Assembly: GCF_028693135.1 (NCBI RefSeq)
Contig: NZ_JAQUVZ010000007.1
Coordinates: 1-64,000 of the forward strand
DNA length: 64,000 bases
Direction: 5' to 3'
Origin: Methanosarcina sp.
GTDB lineage: Archaea > Halobacteriota > Methanosarcinia > Methanosarcinales > Methanosarcinaceae
In this document: one piece after another, positions 46,277 to 56,197 of the stretch
How the letters are laid out: every line of letters begins with the position of its first letter
Position numbering within the stretch: position 1 is the first letter of the stretch
The notes under the pieces: model-generated
Database searches by the model: none
Told to the model about the DNA's origin: nothing
Seen by the model: the letters and a program-made list of their open reading frames with translations, nothing else
Made by a program: the position numbers and the translations under genes

Positions 46277-46540
46277 ATGGCAAAGGCAGATAAGAAAAAC
46301 AAAAAAATAGTTCAGTCCGAAAAGTGTATTGGGTGCGGCATCTGTTATTCCGTTTGCCCTGTGAACGCAAAACTAATGAAAAAGGATGATTTTGATCCTG
46401 AGACTGCTGAACTTGCAATCCGGATCATCGATGGGATGGCAATTATCAGTGACGAAGTCTGCATCCGCTGCGGAGCCTGCTCAAAGATCTGCCCTGTGGA
46501 ATCTCTCACTATAGTTGAGCTTGAAGCCGCAACAGCATAA
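46277..46540 (+). CDS. 2[4Fe-4S] ferredoxin-type protein
   Basis: 87 residues. Clusters: CIGCGICYSVCP and CIRCGACSKICP, separated by about 30 residues with FDPETAELAIRIIDGMAIIS. Basic N-terminal tail (MAKADKKNKKIV). GAGGTGAT precedes the ATG. Electron carrier; the partner is not evident. Confidence 0.88.
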   Translation: MAKADKKNKKIVQSEKCIGCGICYSVCPVNAKLMKKDDFDPETAELAIRIIDGMAIISDEVCIRCGACSKICPVESLTIVELEAATA

Positions 46541-46562
46541 TCAGGATACGGTAAAAATAGGA

Positions 46563-46595
46563 AAAATGCTGTTTTTCAGCATTTTGTCTTTTTTA
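46563..46595 (+). terminator. Terminator of the ferredoxin gene
   Basis: AAAATGCTG (46563-46571) pairs with CAGCATTTT (46577-46585), followed by GTCTTTTTT. Confidence 0.7.
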
Positions 46596-46803
46596 GTTAT
46601 TTTTACCCATTACTGCAGGGTTCTTATTATTGAACTGGTATTTCAGAAAGCTGGAAATCCAGTTTCTTATAACCAGTTTCGATAACCAGTTTCTTACACT
46701 ATTTTTCTCTCATTGCCCATTTAAGCTGATTCTAAATGGGTTAAAGGCTGCGTACTTATGCCCTTGGAATCTGCATTTGCTTTTCAGGCAGATCTCTTTT
46801 TGT

Positions 46804-47013
46804 TTAAAGCATTTCTTTTGCCAGTTTTATATCTTCAGCTTTTACGGTTTTTCTGCCAGCGTGTTCTGCAAGTTTTATGGCTTCTTTTGAAATCTGAAGG
46901 CCATATTCTTCCAGGATTTCCGTAAGTGCCATTCCTGCACTTTCGCTCACTCTGTGAGCACCTGCTGTCCTTACTAAACGCTCAATTGGTGCGAACGGTA
47001 TCACTTTTGCCAT
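46804..47013 (-). CDS. Archaeal histone
   Basis: 69 residues forming a single histone fold: IPFAPIERLVRTAGAHRVSESAGMALTEIL, then KEAIKLAEHAGRKTVKAEDIKLA. The residues for DNA binding and dimer contact are in place. Packages DNA as HMf-like dimers. GGAG is 7 bases before the ATG. The 46630-46803 stretch on the other strand holds no convincing gene. Confidence 0.97.
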   Translation of the reverse strand: MAKVIPFAPIERLVRTAGAHRVSESAGMALTEILEEYGLQISKEAIKLAEHAGRKTVKAEDIKLAKEML

Positions 47014-47250
47014 ATATATTCTCCAAGATTCTTTTTATTAGTATAAATTCCTTCTAATCTCTGATTTTGTAATCAGATTCTATAAATACCTTTGCTTATA
47101 TCGGAGTTTTCTTCACTTCTTATTTAGCCTTTAATGCTCTTTTTCCCCTTTATTTACTTTGTAAAGCCCATTTACATCTTTTCTTATTTTAAATTATTCT
47201 GAATCTCTTTTTCGAAATCTTGATATTATATTATTAGAATCTAGTCAAAC

Positions 47251-48222
47251 ATGCTATTACAGGAACTCCTTGGCATCGATGAAGAGCTCTACCTTGTAGA
47301 AGAAAATTATACTACTCAGAGGACTCCTGAGCGTACGCTCAAGTATCTTGATGGAGTTCAAAATTTTCCGGGCACGGGAAGCATTCGGCTTATAAGGGTC
47401 AGGGAGGGGGAACACACGTTAGGATTGCTGTTTTTCAATTCTGCAGATGAAAACGTTCCCATAGATTTCTGGTCAGTATTTACCGGAGCCATTGCGTCAG
47501 CTTCCTTTAAAGCCAGATTTGAAGCCCTTGCAGACTCCATTCTTGCCCTCAACCCTCCTGAAAAGGATATTGAGCTCCCTTCCGAAACCTGGCGGAACGC
47601 AATAAATGAATATTACTCCCTTATGCTTGTTAGCCGGAACTTCTGTCCGGGCTGCTCTGTGAAACCTGAGTCCTACAAAAATGTTTTTTCGGAAAATCGT
47701 GTAAAGAGGGTCACAGAAATTTTTGAGCTTCTCCGAAAAAAAGGCTATTACCCTGAAGGCAGGCTCCTTGAGGTTTGCTGTGGAAACGGGATGTCAACGC
47801 TTGCACTCTACAGGCTAGGGCTGGACCCTCTGGCAATAGAAATCAATAAGTGTACTGTCTGTCAGGGGCTTGAGCAGCAGGTGTTGAACCCCCAAAGGGC
47901 TGTGGTAATGGATGCAACAGCTATTTCAAAATACTTTGATCCCGGCAGTTTTGATGCCGTAATGGGCTTTATGCTGGGGCTTGTCTATGAATTTAACAAG
48001 GAGCTCTGGACCGGCATTATGAGAGAGGCGGTCTCGGTTGCAGCTGATGGGGCTGTCCTGCTCTTTACCGTAAGCAGCAAACCCGAAATTGAAATTCTCG
48101 CCGACACTCTCCTTAAGGCAGGGGCCGAGGGAGAAATTGTGGATAACACGGATTCAGAAGGCACCTATGACCAGTGGCTCTTTGTTGGCCGAAAGCAAAA
48201 AAGTGTCTTTTCCGGACAATGA
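47251..48222 (+). CDS. SAM-dependent methyltransferase, class I
   Basis: 323 residues. An unfamiliar N-terminal domain of about 160 residues (with a CPGC pair, NFCPGCSV) precedes a Rossmann methyltransferase core. Core motifs are motif I LLEVCCGNGMSTLAL, the acidic LAIEINKC, and VVMDATAIS. Unusually Cys-Cys replaces Gly-x in motif I. No ribosome-binding site is evident; a TATA-like TTATATTATT lies about 25 bp upstream, fitting a leaderless transcript. Substrate unknown. Confidence 0.75.
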   Translation: MLLQELLGIDEELYLVEENYTTQRTPERTLKYLDGVQNFPGTGSIRLIRVREGEHTLGLLFFNSADENVPIDFWSVFTGAIASASFKARFEALADSILALNPPEKDIELPSETWRNAINEYYSLMLVSRNFCPGCSVKPESYKNVFSENRVKRVTEIFELLRKKGYYPEGRLLEVCCGNGMSTLALYRLGLDPLAIEINKCTVCQGLEQQVLNPQRAVVMDATAISKYFDPGSFDAVMGFMLGLVYEFNKELWTGIMREAVSVAADGAVLLFTVSSKPEIEILADTLLKAGAEGEIVDNTDSEGTYDQWLFVGRKQKSVFSGQ

Positions 48223-48320
48223 GCTTTCTTTTGTTTTACTCTTTTTCTTTCTTTTTTCCATCAGATTAAGAAGCTTCCTATTATTGTATTATCAGGTTAT
48301 CAAAAATGATCAAAATGTGA

Positions 48321-49556
48321 TCAAATATCTTCAAAAGATGTTATCAAACATCTCTTTGGGTGTAACCCTACACCCTCCACTCCGTCTGCAAATGCTTTTG
48401 GAGTTGCTTTCCTGATTATATTCAGAGCTCCATTGACGTCGGCGTTGATGATTATCCCAGTTGCAGATTTGAATAAACCCCGTTTGATTCGTCTGCCGAC
48501 ATATTTAGCTCTGTGTTCTACAGGTTCGTTATCAAGGAAACTACATTTTGATGTATGGCTCTCTTCTTGAAGAACAACTTCTATGTTGACTTCCTGAGCT
48601 TTGTACTGGATCATCTCAATTAACCTGGCCAGGGGAAGCTGAACAAATTTCTGGTTGGTTTTTCGTCCCATGTTAATTTCTTGCTTCCAGTTTTCGTTTT
48701 TGCCAATTATGATTGATTTGACATCGTTCTGGATAGCGTAGTTAACGATTCTACGACTAAGTTTGTGGAAATAATCCTTTATCATGTTATTTCGTTTGAA
48801 GTCGAGTTTTGCTAATTTGCTACCCCATTTAATTTTAGCCAGATTGTATACATGTTGAATCCTGGCCTTTTCCATGTTATAAAACTGATTAATGTTGTTT
48901 GCAGTATTACCCTTAACAACAATTGGTTTTGCACCAAAGTTATTTGCGATAGTTGCAATATTGCAAACGCCAGGATCAATTCCTAAAACTCGACTTGAGT
49001 TAATTTCATTCTCAGAAACGATTTTGTTGTATACAATCTCACACGTATACTTATTTGCATTTGGGATTACCCGTACTTCTCTCAAGTCCACGTCTACAAG
49101 TCTTGTTTTAAGCTCAAGATTTGCAGCTTTTGGGAATTTGAGTAATCCATCTACGATTTTACACTGCTGGTTTGTGAATACCAGGATGTGTTCTCCATCT
49201 TTGTGTTTGTATTTGGGCGGTTTAGGTCGTCCCAGAAATAATTCAGGGGATTTTGCGTATACTTTTAATGCTTTGAAGAATGATTTCCAGCTATTATCCA
49301 GTAGTTTAAGCACCTGTTGAGCAGTCTGTGCTGGCAATGCTCTGTATTGTTCTGTGTTTTTTAGCATTGAGTAAAGCTGTTTATACCAGATACCTTCACC
49401 TTTTTCACCAGTTTCCTGGTAAAGCTTATCATTTTCAAAGAATCTTTGTCGTATTATGTAGTTTGCACTATTAAACAGGTTTTTGGATGCGTGAGCTAGA
49501 CCTGAGATTGTTTCGGATTTAAATTGTATTTGCTCGGTTCTAGTCACTAATGCCAT
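48321..49556 (-). CDS. tnpB: TnpB family RNA-guided nuclease (IS605 OrfB), orphan
   Basis: 411 residues from the ATG at 49556 (GGAGAT 8 bases upstream; TTG at 49565 possible). The RuvC triad is VLGIDPGVCNIA, VVLQEESHTSKC and IINADVNGALN. The usual four-cysteine zinc finger between the last two is reduced to a single cysteine (TSKCSFLDNEP). The protein ends in FEDI. No tnpA neighbours it. TnpB proteins are guided by a right-end RNA to cut DNA. I could not find the GAAGCAGG-type right end after this gene, so the element's borders are undetermined. It sits about 100 bp from the methyltransferase gene. Confidence 0.85.
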   Translation of the reverse strand: MALVTRTEQIQFKSETISGLAHASKNLFNSANYIIRQRFFENDKLYQETGEKGEGIWYKQLYSMLKNTEQYRALPAQTAQQVLKLLDNSWKSFFKALKVYAKSPELFLGRPKPPKYKHKDGEHILVFTNQQCKIVDGLLKFPKAANLELKTRLVDVDLREVRVIPNANKYTCEIVYNKIVSENEINSSRVLGIDPGVCNIATIANNFGAKPIVVKGNTANNINQFYNMEKARIQHVYNLAKIKWGSKLAKLDFKRNNMIKDYFHKLSRRIVNYAIQNDVKSIIIGKNENWKQEINMGRKTNQKFVQLPLARLIEMIQYKAQEVNIEVVLQEESHTSKCSFLDNEPVEHRAKYVGRRIKRGLFKSATGIIINADVNGALNIIRKATPKAFADGVEGVGLHPKRCLITSFEDI

Positions 49557-49833
49557 TTTAGTCAATCTCCAGCTTTTATAGGAATATATTAATTGATACT
49601 ATCAGATGATTATATTAGTTACTGTTGTTACCATTTTTCATCACCATATTTTTCTGATCCGGGTGCTTCTTTTTGAGAAGAGTGTTCTCTAATGTTAACG
49701 GCAGCGAAAAGTATTTACTTGTTAACAATGGTATTATTAAAAATATTCTTCTCAACGCAAGACGTGTTGAGTTTTGCGGGTATATCTTTACTATTAATTT
49801 TTTCCTGCTAAATTAATGCGGTACCGGACATTC

Positions 49834-49867
49834 GGTTAATATTCGGTTATAATGTACCGAATTAACC
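49834..49867. promoter_or_regulatory. Imperfect palindrome upstream of pycB
   Basis: GGTTAATATTCGGT (49834-49847) and ACCGAATTAACC (49856-49867) are inverted copies apart from a 2-base insertion, about 190 bp before pycB. It is a candidate operator, possibly for BirA, which has a DNA-binding domain and is encoded in the same cluster. The remainder of 49566-50054 has no gene. Confidence 0.3.
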
Positions 49868-50054
49868 CCTCTCCAGGCAAATTGCAGGCTACTTCAATCA
49901 ACGATCAGAATATTAATATTCTTTGACCGAACCGAATCAAAAAACAAGCTCCTATTTATACTCAGGAAATTCCAGCTCAATCTCTCTGGAAAAGTCACGG
50001 ATGAGTATATCTCAATAAATTCTGTTTTTTTGATTCGATTTAAGAGGCTCATCC

Positions 50055-51767
50055 ATGCGTGTAAAAATTACTGAAACCGTCCTCCGGGATGCACACCAGT
50101 CCCTCCTGGCAACCAGGATGCGGACAAGGGACATGCTCGAAGTGGTTGAACAACTGGACCAGATTGGGTATCATTCCCTTGAGATGTGGGGAGGTGCCAC
50201 CTTCGACACCTGTATTCGCTACCTTAATGAAGATCCCTGGCAGCGCCTCAGGGACCTCAAGAAAAAGATGGTCAACACAGATGCTCAGATGCTGCTCCGC
50301 GGCCAGAACCTTGTAGGGTACAGGCACTATTCGGACGACGTTGTTGAAAAGTTCGTCACCAAAGCCTATGATAACGGCATTGACATTTTTCGGGTTTTTG
50401 ACGCGGTCAATGATGTCCGGAACATGGAACTTTCTGTTAAAGTGGCAAAAGGCCTGGGGGCCCATGTACAGGGTACGGTCTGCTACACCATAAGCCCTGT
50501 ACATACAGTAGAAAAGTATGTGGAGCTTGCAAAACAGCTTGAAGAGCTGGAATGTGACTCCCTCTGCATCAAGGATATGGCAGGGCTTCTCTCTCCCCAT
50601 GAGGCTACCAGTATAATCAGTGCCATGAAAAAAGAGATCTCAATTCCCATTTCTCTACACTGCCACTGCACTTCGGGAATGGCTCCGATGAGCTATATGG
50701 CAGCCTGTACTGTTGGGGTGGATGTTCTGGATACCGCACTCTCTCCTCTGGCCTGGGGGACATCCCAGCCTCCTACCGAGACCGTTGTTGCAGCTCTTAA
50801 GGGAACTCCCTATGATACAGGTCTTGACCTCGGAGCCTTTGAAGAGGTTGTCAGGTATTTCAAGGACCTGAAGGACAAGTACCGTGGGATTCTTGACCCA
50901 ATTTCCGAACAAATCGACACCAATGTCCTTATCTACCAAATTCCCGGAGGCATGCTCTCTAACCTGGTTTCCCAGTTAAAAGAGCAGAATGCCCTTGACA
51001 AGTATGCAGCTGTGCTTGAAGAGATGCCAAGAGTCCGAAAAGAGCTCGGGTATCCTCCTCTTGTAACTCCTACAAGCCAGATCGTAGGCACGCAGGCTGT
51101 GCTTAATGTGCTCATGGGAGAACGTTACAAGGTCATTCCAAAAGAGGTAAAGGATTATGTGCGCGGGCTCTACGGGCGCTCTCCTGCCCCAATCAGCCCT
51201 GAGATTATCGGAAAGATTATAGGCGACGAAGAGCCGATCCATTGTCGCCCTGCAGATCTTCTCAAGCCTGAGTATGAGAAGAGGAAAAAAGAAGCTGAGG
51301 AAATGGGCATTGCAAAATCCGAAGAAGACATCCTTACATACATCCTTTACCCGGCAATTGCTCCGAAGTTCCTTAAAGGGGAAATGGAAGAAGAATCCCT
51401 GGCAGTTATTACTCCTGCCCCTGCAGCTCCTCAGGAGTACACAATGCCTACTCATTTCAGAGTTGAGGTAGATGATGAGGTTTTCGAGGTCAAGATCGAG
51501 CCTCTTGGCGGGGTTTCCATCTCTGAGGCGTCCCCTAAAAAGCCCGAATCCATTAAAGGCGGAGTTACCTGCTCAATGCAGGGTATGGTGCTTTCCATAA
51601 AGGTCAAGGTCGAAGATGCCGTGAAGGAAGGAGATGTGGTTGCTGTCATCGAAGCCATGAAGATGGAAAATGCTGTCCATGCTCCACATTCGGGAACCGT
51701 TAAGGAAATTTTTGTTTCCGAAGGAGATACGGTTACTCCCGGTAACATAATACTGTCAATCGAGTGA
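50055..51767 (+). CDS. pycB: Pyruvate carboxylase subunit B (carboxyltransferase and biotin carrier)
   Basis: 570 residues. The TIM-barrel carboxyltransferase starts [21 protein letters not shown] and has [10 protein letters not shown], the metal-binding LHCHCTSGM and [22 protein letters not shown] linker follows, then the biotinyl domain with EAMKMENAV (biotin lysine near residue 536). It moves CO2 from biotin to pyruvate, giving oxaloacetate for the incomplete TCA route. ATG start. pycA begins 22 bp after the stop. Confidence 0.96.
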   Translation: MRVKITETVLRDAHQSLLATRMRTRDMLEVVEQLDQIGYHSLEMWGGATFDTCIRYLNEDPWQRLRDLKKKMVNTDAQMLLRGQNLVGYRHYSDDVVEKFVTKAYDNGIDIFRVFDAVNDVRNMELSVKVAKGLGAHVQGTVCYTISPVHTVEKYVELAKQLEELECDSLCIKDMAGLLSPHEATSIISAMKKEISIPISLHCHCTSGMAPMSYMAACTVGVDVLDTALSPLAWGTSQPPTETVVAALKGTPYDTGLDLGAFEEVVRYFKDLKDKYRGILDPISEQIDTNVLIYQIPGGMLSNLVSQLKEQNALDKYAAVLEEMPRVRKELGYPPLVTPTSQIVGTQAVLNVLMGERYKVIPKEVKDYVRGLYGRSPAPISPEIIGKIIGDEEPIHCRPADLLKPEYEKRKKEAEEMGIAKSEEDILTYILYPAIAPKFLKGEMEEESLAVITPAPAAPQEYTMPTHFRVEVDDEVFEVKIEPLGGVSISEASPKKPESIKGGVTCSMQGMVLSIKVKVEDAVKEGDVVAVIEAMKMENAVHAPHSGTVKEIFVSEGDTVTPGNIILSIE

Positions 51768-51789
51768 ATTGAGCAAGGTGGAATGTATT

Positions 51790-53271
51790 ATGTTCAAAAA
51801 AGTACTCGTTGCAAACCGTGGTGAAATAGCCATCAGAGTCATGCGTGCCTGCCGGGAGCTCGGTATTTCCACTGTAGCTGTCTGTTCGGAGGCTGACAAA
51901 AATGCCCTCTTTGCCAAGTATGCCGATGAGGCCTATCTGATAGGTCCTGCCCCTGCCAGCCAGAGTTACCTGAACATGGAAGCCATCATCGCAGTTGCAA
52001 AAAATACCGGAGCCAATGCAATCCATCCTGGCTACGGTTTTCTTTCTGAAAACCCTGTCTTTGCAAAACGCTGTGAAGAAGAGGGTATTATCTTCATAGG
52101 TCCTCCGAGCCATGTGATTGCCGAAATGGGGAGCAAAATAAGGGCAAGAAATCTGATGATGAAAGCCGGGGTCCCTGTAGTTCCGGGAACAAAAGATGCA
52201 GTTGAGGACGTTAACGAAGCCCTTGAGATGGCTGAAAAGATCGGTTATCCCGTCCTTATCAAGGCGTCTGCAGGAGGCGGCGGAATAGGGATGAAAGTCG
52301 TTCATTCCAGGGATGAGTTTGCCACAGCCCTGAATTCCACGCAGAAGATGGCAGGTTCGGCTTTCGGGGATTCGTCGGTATTTATTGAAAAGTACGTAGA
52401 AGAGCCCAGGCACATAGAGATACAGATTCTTGCCGACTCTTATGGTAATACGATTTATCTTTCGGACAGGGAATGTTCCATCCAGAGAAGGCACCAGAAG
52501 CTGATTGAAGAGGCTCCTTCCCCTATCATGACTCCCGAACTCAGGGCGCAGATGGGGGGGGCTGCCGTGAAGGTCGCAAAAGCGATTGGTTACGTAAACG
52601 CAGGCACTGTCGAGTTCCTTTACTCTAAAGGGAACTTCTATTTCCTTGAAGTCAATACCCGCCTGCAGGTGGAACATGGAATCACCGAAATGGTCACAGG
52701 GGTCGACATTGTGAGGGAACAGCTCAAGATTGCCTGGGGTGAAAAGCTCGAGCTTGAGCAGGAAGATATCGTTATTGACGGCCATGCAATCGAATGCAGG
52801 ATAAATGCTGAAGACCCCTTAAACGACTTTGCCCCGTCTCCAGGAAAGATCCGGAGATACCGTTCTGCCGGAGGCCCTGGGGTAAGGGTAGATAGCGGTG
52901 TGCACACGGGGTATACAATCTCCCCTTATTACGACTCCATGATTTCCAAGCTCTGCGTCTGGTCAAGAAAAAGAGAAGATGCCATTGCCAGGATGGAAAG
53001 GGCTCTTTACGAATACGTTGTCGTGGGAGTAAAAACCAACATTCCTTTCCATAAAGCTGTCATGAGGAATCCGGCATTTCGCAGAGGTGATATGACAACC
53101 GGTTTTATCGAAGAGCAGAATATCCTTGAAGCTGTGGAAGAGGTCGTTAAGGCTGATAGTGAAAAAGGGGCTACTCTGGCTTCGGCTCTGGAGGCAAAGG
53201 ATAAAAAGGTCGCAGCGATCACGGCTGCTGTACATGCCTATGTTAATATGGCCCAGAAAACACAGCGTTGA
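51790..53271 (+). CDS. pycA: Pyruvate carboxylase subunit A (biotin carboxylase)
   Basis: 493 residues from the ATG at 51790 (AAGGTGG upstream; TTG at 51769 is open). ATP-grasp biotin carboxylase: [65 protein letters not shown] and [16 protein letters not shown]. The usual PR(V/I)QVEH reads TRLQVEH here, which keeps the catalytic features. It carboxylates biotin on PycB with ATP and bicarbonate. Confidence 0.95.
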   Translation: MFKKVLVANRGEIAIRVMRACRELGISTVAVCSEADKNALFAKYADEAYLIGPAPASQSYLNMEAIIAVAKNTGANAIHPGYGFLSENPVFAKRCEEEGIIFIGPPSHVIAEMGSKIRARNLMMKAGVPVVPGTKDAVEDVNEALEMAEKIGYPVLIKASAGGGGIGMKVVHSRDEFATALNSTQKMAGSAFGDSSVFIEKYVEEPRHIEIQILADSYGNTIYLSDRECSIQRRHQKLIEEAPSPIMTPELRAQMGGAAVKVAKAIGYVNAGTVEFLYSKGNFYFLEVNTRLQVEHGITEMVTGVDIVREQLKIAWGEKLELEQEDIVIDGHAIECRINAEDPLNDFAPSPGKIRRYRSAGGPGVRVDSGVHTGYTISPYYDSMISKLCVWSRKREDAIARMERALYEYVVVGVKTNIPFHKAVMRNPAFRRGDMTTGFIEEQNILEAVEEVVKADSEKGATLASALEAKDKKVAAITAAVHAYVNMAQKTQR

Positions 53272-53387
53272 CTCGTTTACTCTCCGGAAAACCGTAAAGA
53301 GAAATTCCGGTCTGTTTAATATGAAACATATGTTTGGACTAAGACAATATATACGGTGGAACGTATACATTTGTATGGGGTGCGCGG

Positions 53388-54365
53388 ATGGGAGATAAAC
53401 GATCTCGAATTATTAAGGCACTTAAAGATGCACAGAAAACCCCCGTTTCCGGAGAGGAACTGGGGGCCAAGCTTGGAATTTCCAGGACGATGGTATGGAA
53501 ATACATCAAATCCCTCCAGGCTGACGGATATGAAATAGAATCGGCCCCGAAGAGGGGTTATGTTCTGAAATCAGTGCCTCAACTCCTGTACCCTGATGAG
53601 ATCCAGATGGGGCTCAAAACAACTCTTCTGGGACAGAAGATTCATTATTTCGAGGAAGTTAGCTCCACTAATAGTATTGCTAAAGAAATTGCAGCTTCCG
53701 AGGAAGAAGGATCTCTTGTTATCGCTGAGATACAGAAGGGAGGAAGGGGCCGCATGGGCAGGGAATGGGTCTCACCCCACGGCGGAATATGGATGTCTGT
53801 GATCCTGAAGCCCGGGATTCCTCTCAGGCACGCCTCAAGGCTGACCCTTGTTGCCGGGCTTGCAGTTGCAAATGTAATTCGCGATATGGGGCTTGATGCC
53901 CGCATCAAGTGGCCAAACGATGTCCGTATCAATGGGAAGAAAGTCTGTGGGATCCTTACCGAAGCAAAAGCTGAAGTGGATAGGGTGGATTATGTCGTTC
54001 TCGGGATCGGAATTAATGTAAATATGGATTTAAAGGATATTCCGGAGTCTTTCCGTGCTGGTTCGACCACTCTGAAAGTCGAGCTTGGAAGACATCTAAG
54101 AAGAGTTTCGTTCCTGCAGGATTTCCTCTTTGAGCTTGAGCAGCAGTATATAAGTTTCAAGACCCAGCCCTTTTCCCATATTCTCAATGAGTGGCTTGCT
54201 CTATCGGATACGATTGGTAGGGAGGTAAAGGTCACCACACCTTCCAGAATAATAGAAGGCAAGGCTGTTGGAGTAACTCCGGACGGAGCGCTTATAATCA
54301 GAAAGGCAGATGATACCAAAGAAGAAATTATTGCAGGTAGATGCATTTATGCACGTCCCAAATAA
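53388..54365 (+). CDS. birA: Biotin-protein ligase BirA with N-terminal HTH domain
   Basis: 325 residues. The N-terminal winged helix (RIIKALKDAQKTPVSGEELG then ISRTMVWKYIKSLQADGYEI) is followed by the ligase core with IQKGGRGRMGREWVSPHGGIW, IKWPNDVRINGKKVCGIL and GIGINVN, and a C-terminal SH3-like domain. It attaches biotin to PycB and may repress transcription. 116 bp after pycA; own TATA-like AATATATA is present upstream. Confidence 0.95.
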   Translation: MGDKRSRIIKALKDAQKTPVSGEELGAKLGISRTMVWKYIKSLQADGYEIESAPKRGYVLKSVPQLLYPDEIQMGLKTTLLGQKIHYFEEVSSTNSIAKEIAASEEEGSLVIAEIQKGGRGRMGREWVSPHGGIWMSVILKPGIPLRHASRLTLVAGLAVANVIRDMGLDARIKWPNDVRINGKKVCGILTEAKAEVDRVDYVVLGIGINVNMDLKDIPESFRAGSTTLKVELGRHLRRVSFLQDFLFELEQQYISFKTQPFSHILNEWLALSDTIGREVKVTTPSRIIEGKAVGVTPDGALIIRKADDTKEEIIAGRCIYARPK

Positions 54366-54984
54366 ACACGGAAGAAAATGCAGGACAGAAACAACTCTCC
54401 GACCTGCACTTTTTTTCACCCTTCTGGTCTTTTTTTTCTGTTCAGTTCTCTTCTGTTCAGTTCTCTTCTGTTCAGTCCTTCCTGTCTCTGCCAGTGCAGA
54501 TGAGGGTCAACTTCCCATTATTTTAATTGACGGGGACGAGATTTATGTGCAGTCAGGCGACTACTACACTTTCTTACAGGATTATCAGATTTACGTAAAG
54601 GGTGCTGATCCTGAGGGGAGCAGGGTATGGATCGAACTTCGTAGTGACGGGGTTTTCCTTGAAGATGCTATTGTCAGTGAGGGCGGCACTTTTGTATATT
54701 CTAATAACTCTACTGAGATTTTGAACCTCACAGTGGACACTATCTACGGTGGGGCAAATGGAGTACTTGTAAGGTTCTCTCCAGTGTATCAATATCTTAA
54801 TCCCAGGCTTCCCATGCCTCAGAAACCCGTGCCTACTCTTGCCAATAACTCTGATGACAACTCTTCTACCCCTACTGTGTTTGAAAACCAGGCAGAAGGT
54901 TTTGATATGCCTCTATTTCTTTTGAGCATTGGAGCCGTTTTTTTGGTAACTGGCTTTTTTGCAGGAGTATATAAAAAAAAGTGA
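54349..54984 (+). CDS. S-layer-related secreted protein with C-terminal anchor
   Basis: About 211 residues if started at the ATG at 54349, overlapping the birA end by 17 bp; 54310 is also open. A hydrophobic signal made of repeated FCSVL units ends at VSASADEG. The following 120 residues resemble part of a DUF1608 S-layer domain (VQSGDYYTFLQDYQIYVKG, VWIELRSDGVFLEDAIVSEG). After a Pro/Asn/Ser linker, one membrane helix and a KKK tail finish the protein. Exported, membrane-anchored; role unknown. Confidence 0.7.
   Translation: MHVPNKHGRKCRTETTLRPALFFTLLVFFFCSVLFCSVLFCSVLPVSASADEGQLPIILIDGDEIYVQSGDYYTFLQDYQIYVKGADPEGSRVWIELRSDGVFLEDAIVSEGGTFVYSNNSTEILNLTVDTIYGGANGVLVRFSPVYQYLNPRLPMPQKPVPTLANNSDDNSSTPTVFENQAEGFDMPLFLLSIGAVFLVTGFFAGVYKKK
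54435..54482. repeat. 15-bp repeat encoding the signal-peptide core
   Basis: TTCTGTTCAGTTCTC is repeated about three times in frame, encoding FCSVL units. Confidence 0.85.
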
Positions 54985-55203
54985 TTTAAGAAAAGTGATT
55001 TGTTGAATAGTTTTCAAACCTGTTTTAAATGTAAAAGTCAGACTCAAAAGTAAAAACTATGTATTTAAAGCAGAACCAGATTTCAAAATTGGGAACTGAA
55101 GTTTAAACTAGAGTTCCCGATGAAAAGATAAGTCTGAAATGTCTGAAACAGACTTTTTACAATCGGTTTTCAACCCTGATTTTTTGCTTTTATTTCTACC
55201 TTC

Positions 55204-56166
55204 TCAGTCTTTTGTAGAGAACTTTACATCTCCCTTTTCTATAAGGAGTTTAAGGTCTTCCAGGCTGAGGCGAGCATTTTTCTGCAATTTTTCGCGGGCA
55301 TCACTGTGCTTCTGGCTGACTTTATGCTCATCTTTCGTCAGTTGGAGGTCTTTTAGCCTGTCAAGGTCTAAAGAGAGTTCCTTTCGGCTGCCGGAGATGC
55401 TGTTCTTTAGGGGGTCTATTTTTTCTTTAATGGCATTTATGTTTGCAATTTTATCCGTAAGCTGGGCATGGTACATATTTGCTTCTTTTCGGATTTCGTC
55501 TGCTGCCTTGAAGTTTTCGAGCATTTCCAGGTGGCATGCCTGAGATTCGTCCGAAAGTTCCTGAATTTTTTCGTGGAACTCGTCCCCTTCTTTATGAATT
55601 CCTTTGGATTCTCTATAACTCTCCTGGATCTGTGCATGCAGCTCATTTGCCTTATTTGCAGCTTCAAGGCGTTTACTCAGGTCGCTTAACTTCTGGAGTA
55701 TCTTGATTTCTACTTCAAGGGGGAGTTCTTTATTATAAAAAGCATCCAGTTCAGCCTCATACGCCCTTGAGAGGGATTCTACGCTTCCATGAGAGAGTTT
55801 GTTGCATTCATCACGCTGTTCTTTGAGGTTCGCAATTCCTGAAAAAAGCTCCTGTGTTTTGGAATTTACGTCGCTCCTTTTCTCTTTATACTCTCCAATT
55901 TGCTTATTTATCTTGTCACGTTGGTCTCTAAGTGACTGTGCTTTTGCAACCCTTTCCTTAACCTGCTTGTTCAGAGAGTCTCTTTTTTCTTTCAATTCGT
56001 CTATATCGGTCCTGTTTATTTTCAGTTCCTTAAAAATCGATGCCAATTGCCTTTCACTTTTCTCTATCCTGCTCCTGAGCTCGTTTACCTTGCCCTTAAG
56101 CTCTCGTTCGTTAAGGTTTGAAAGGTCGGCCGTTGCAGTTTCTGCTGTTGAAACGTCGTTGTTCAT
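55204..56166 (-). CDS. Archaeal coiled-coil protein (COG1340 type)
   Basis: 320 residues, almost wholly coiled coil with heptads throughout (NELRSRIEKSERQLASIFKE, IGEYKEKRSDVNSKTQEL), rich in Lys and Glu. Matches the COG1340 style of uncharacterised archaeal coiled-coil proteins. Its start at 56166 lies 32 bp after the next coiled-coil gene's end, so they form a pair. No catalytic domain; a structural or tethering role is inferred. Confidence 0.75.
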   Translation of the reverse strand: MNNDVSTAETATADLSNLNERELKGKVNELRSRIEKSERQLASIFKELKINRTDIDELKEKRDSLNKQVKERVAKAQSLRDQRDKINKQIGEYKEKRSDVNSKTQELFSGIANLKEQRDECNKLSHGSVESLSRAYEAELDAFYNKELPLEVEIKILQKLSDLSKRLEAANKANELHAQIQESYRESKGIHKEGDEFHEKIQELSDESQACHLEMLENFKAADEIRKEANMYHAQLTDKIANINAIKEKIDPLKNSISGSRKELSLDLDRLKDLQLTKDEHKVSQKHSDAREKLQKNARLSLEDLKLLIEKGDVKFSTKD

Positions 56167-56197
56167 GTCTTACCACCCAAGTGTTTTCCGAAAACTG

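Noticed and set aside
46630-46890. 86-residue + strand ORF overlapping the histone gene
   Set aside because: Overlaps a certain gene on the opposite strand and shows no coding features.
48223-48320. Right end/guide RNA region after tnpB
   Set aside because: I looked for the GAAGCAGG...TAGTTCAC pattern on the minus strand and did not find it.
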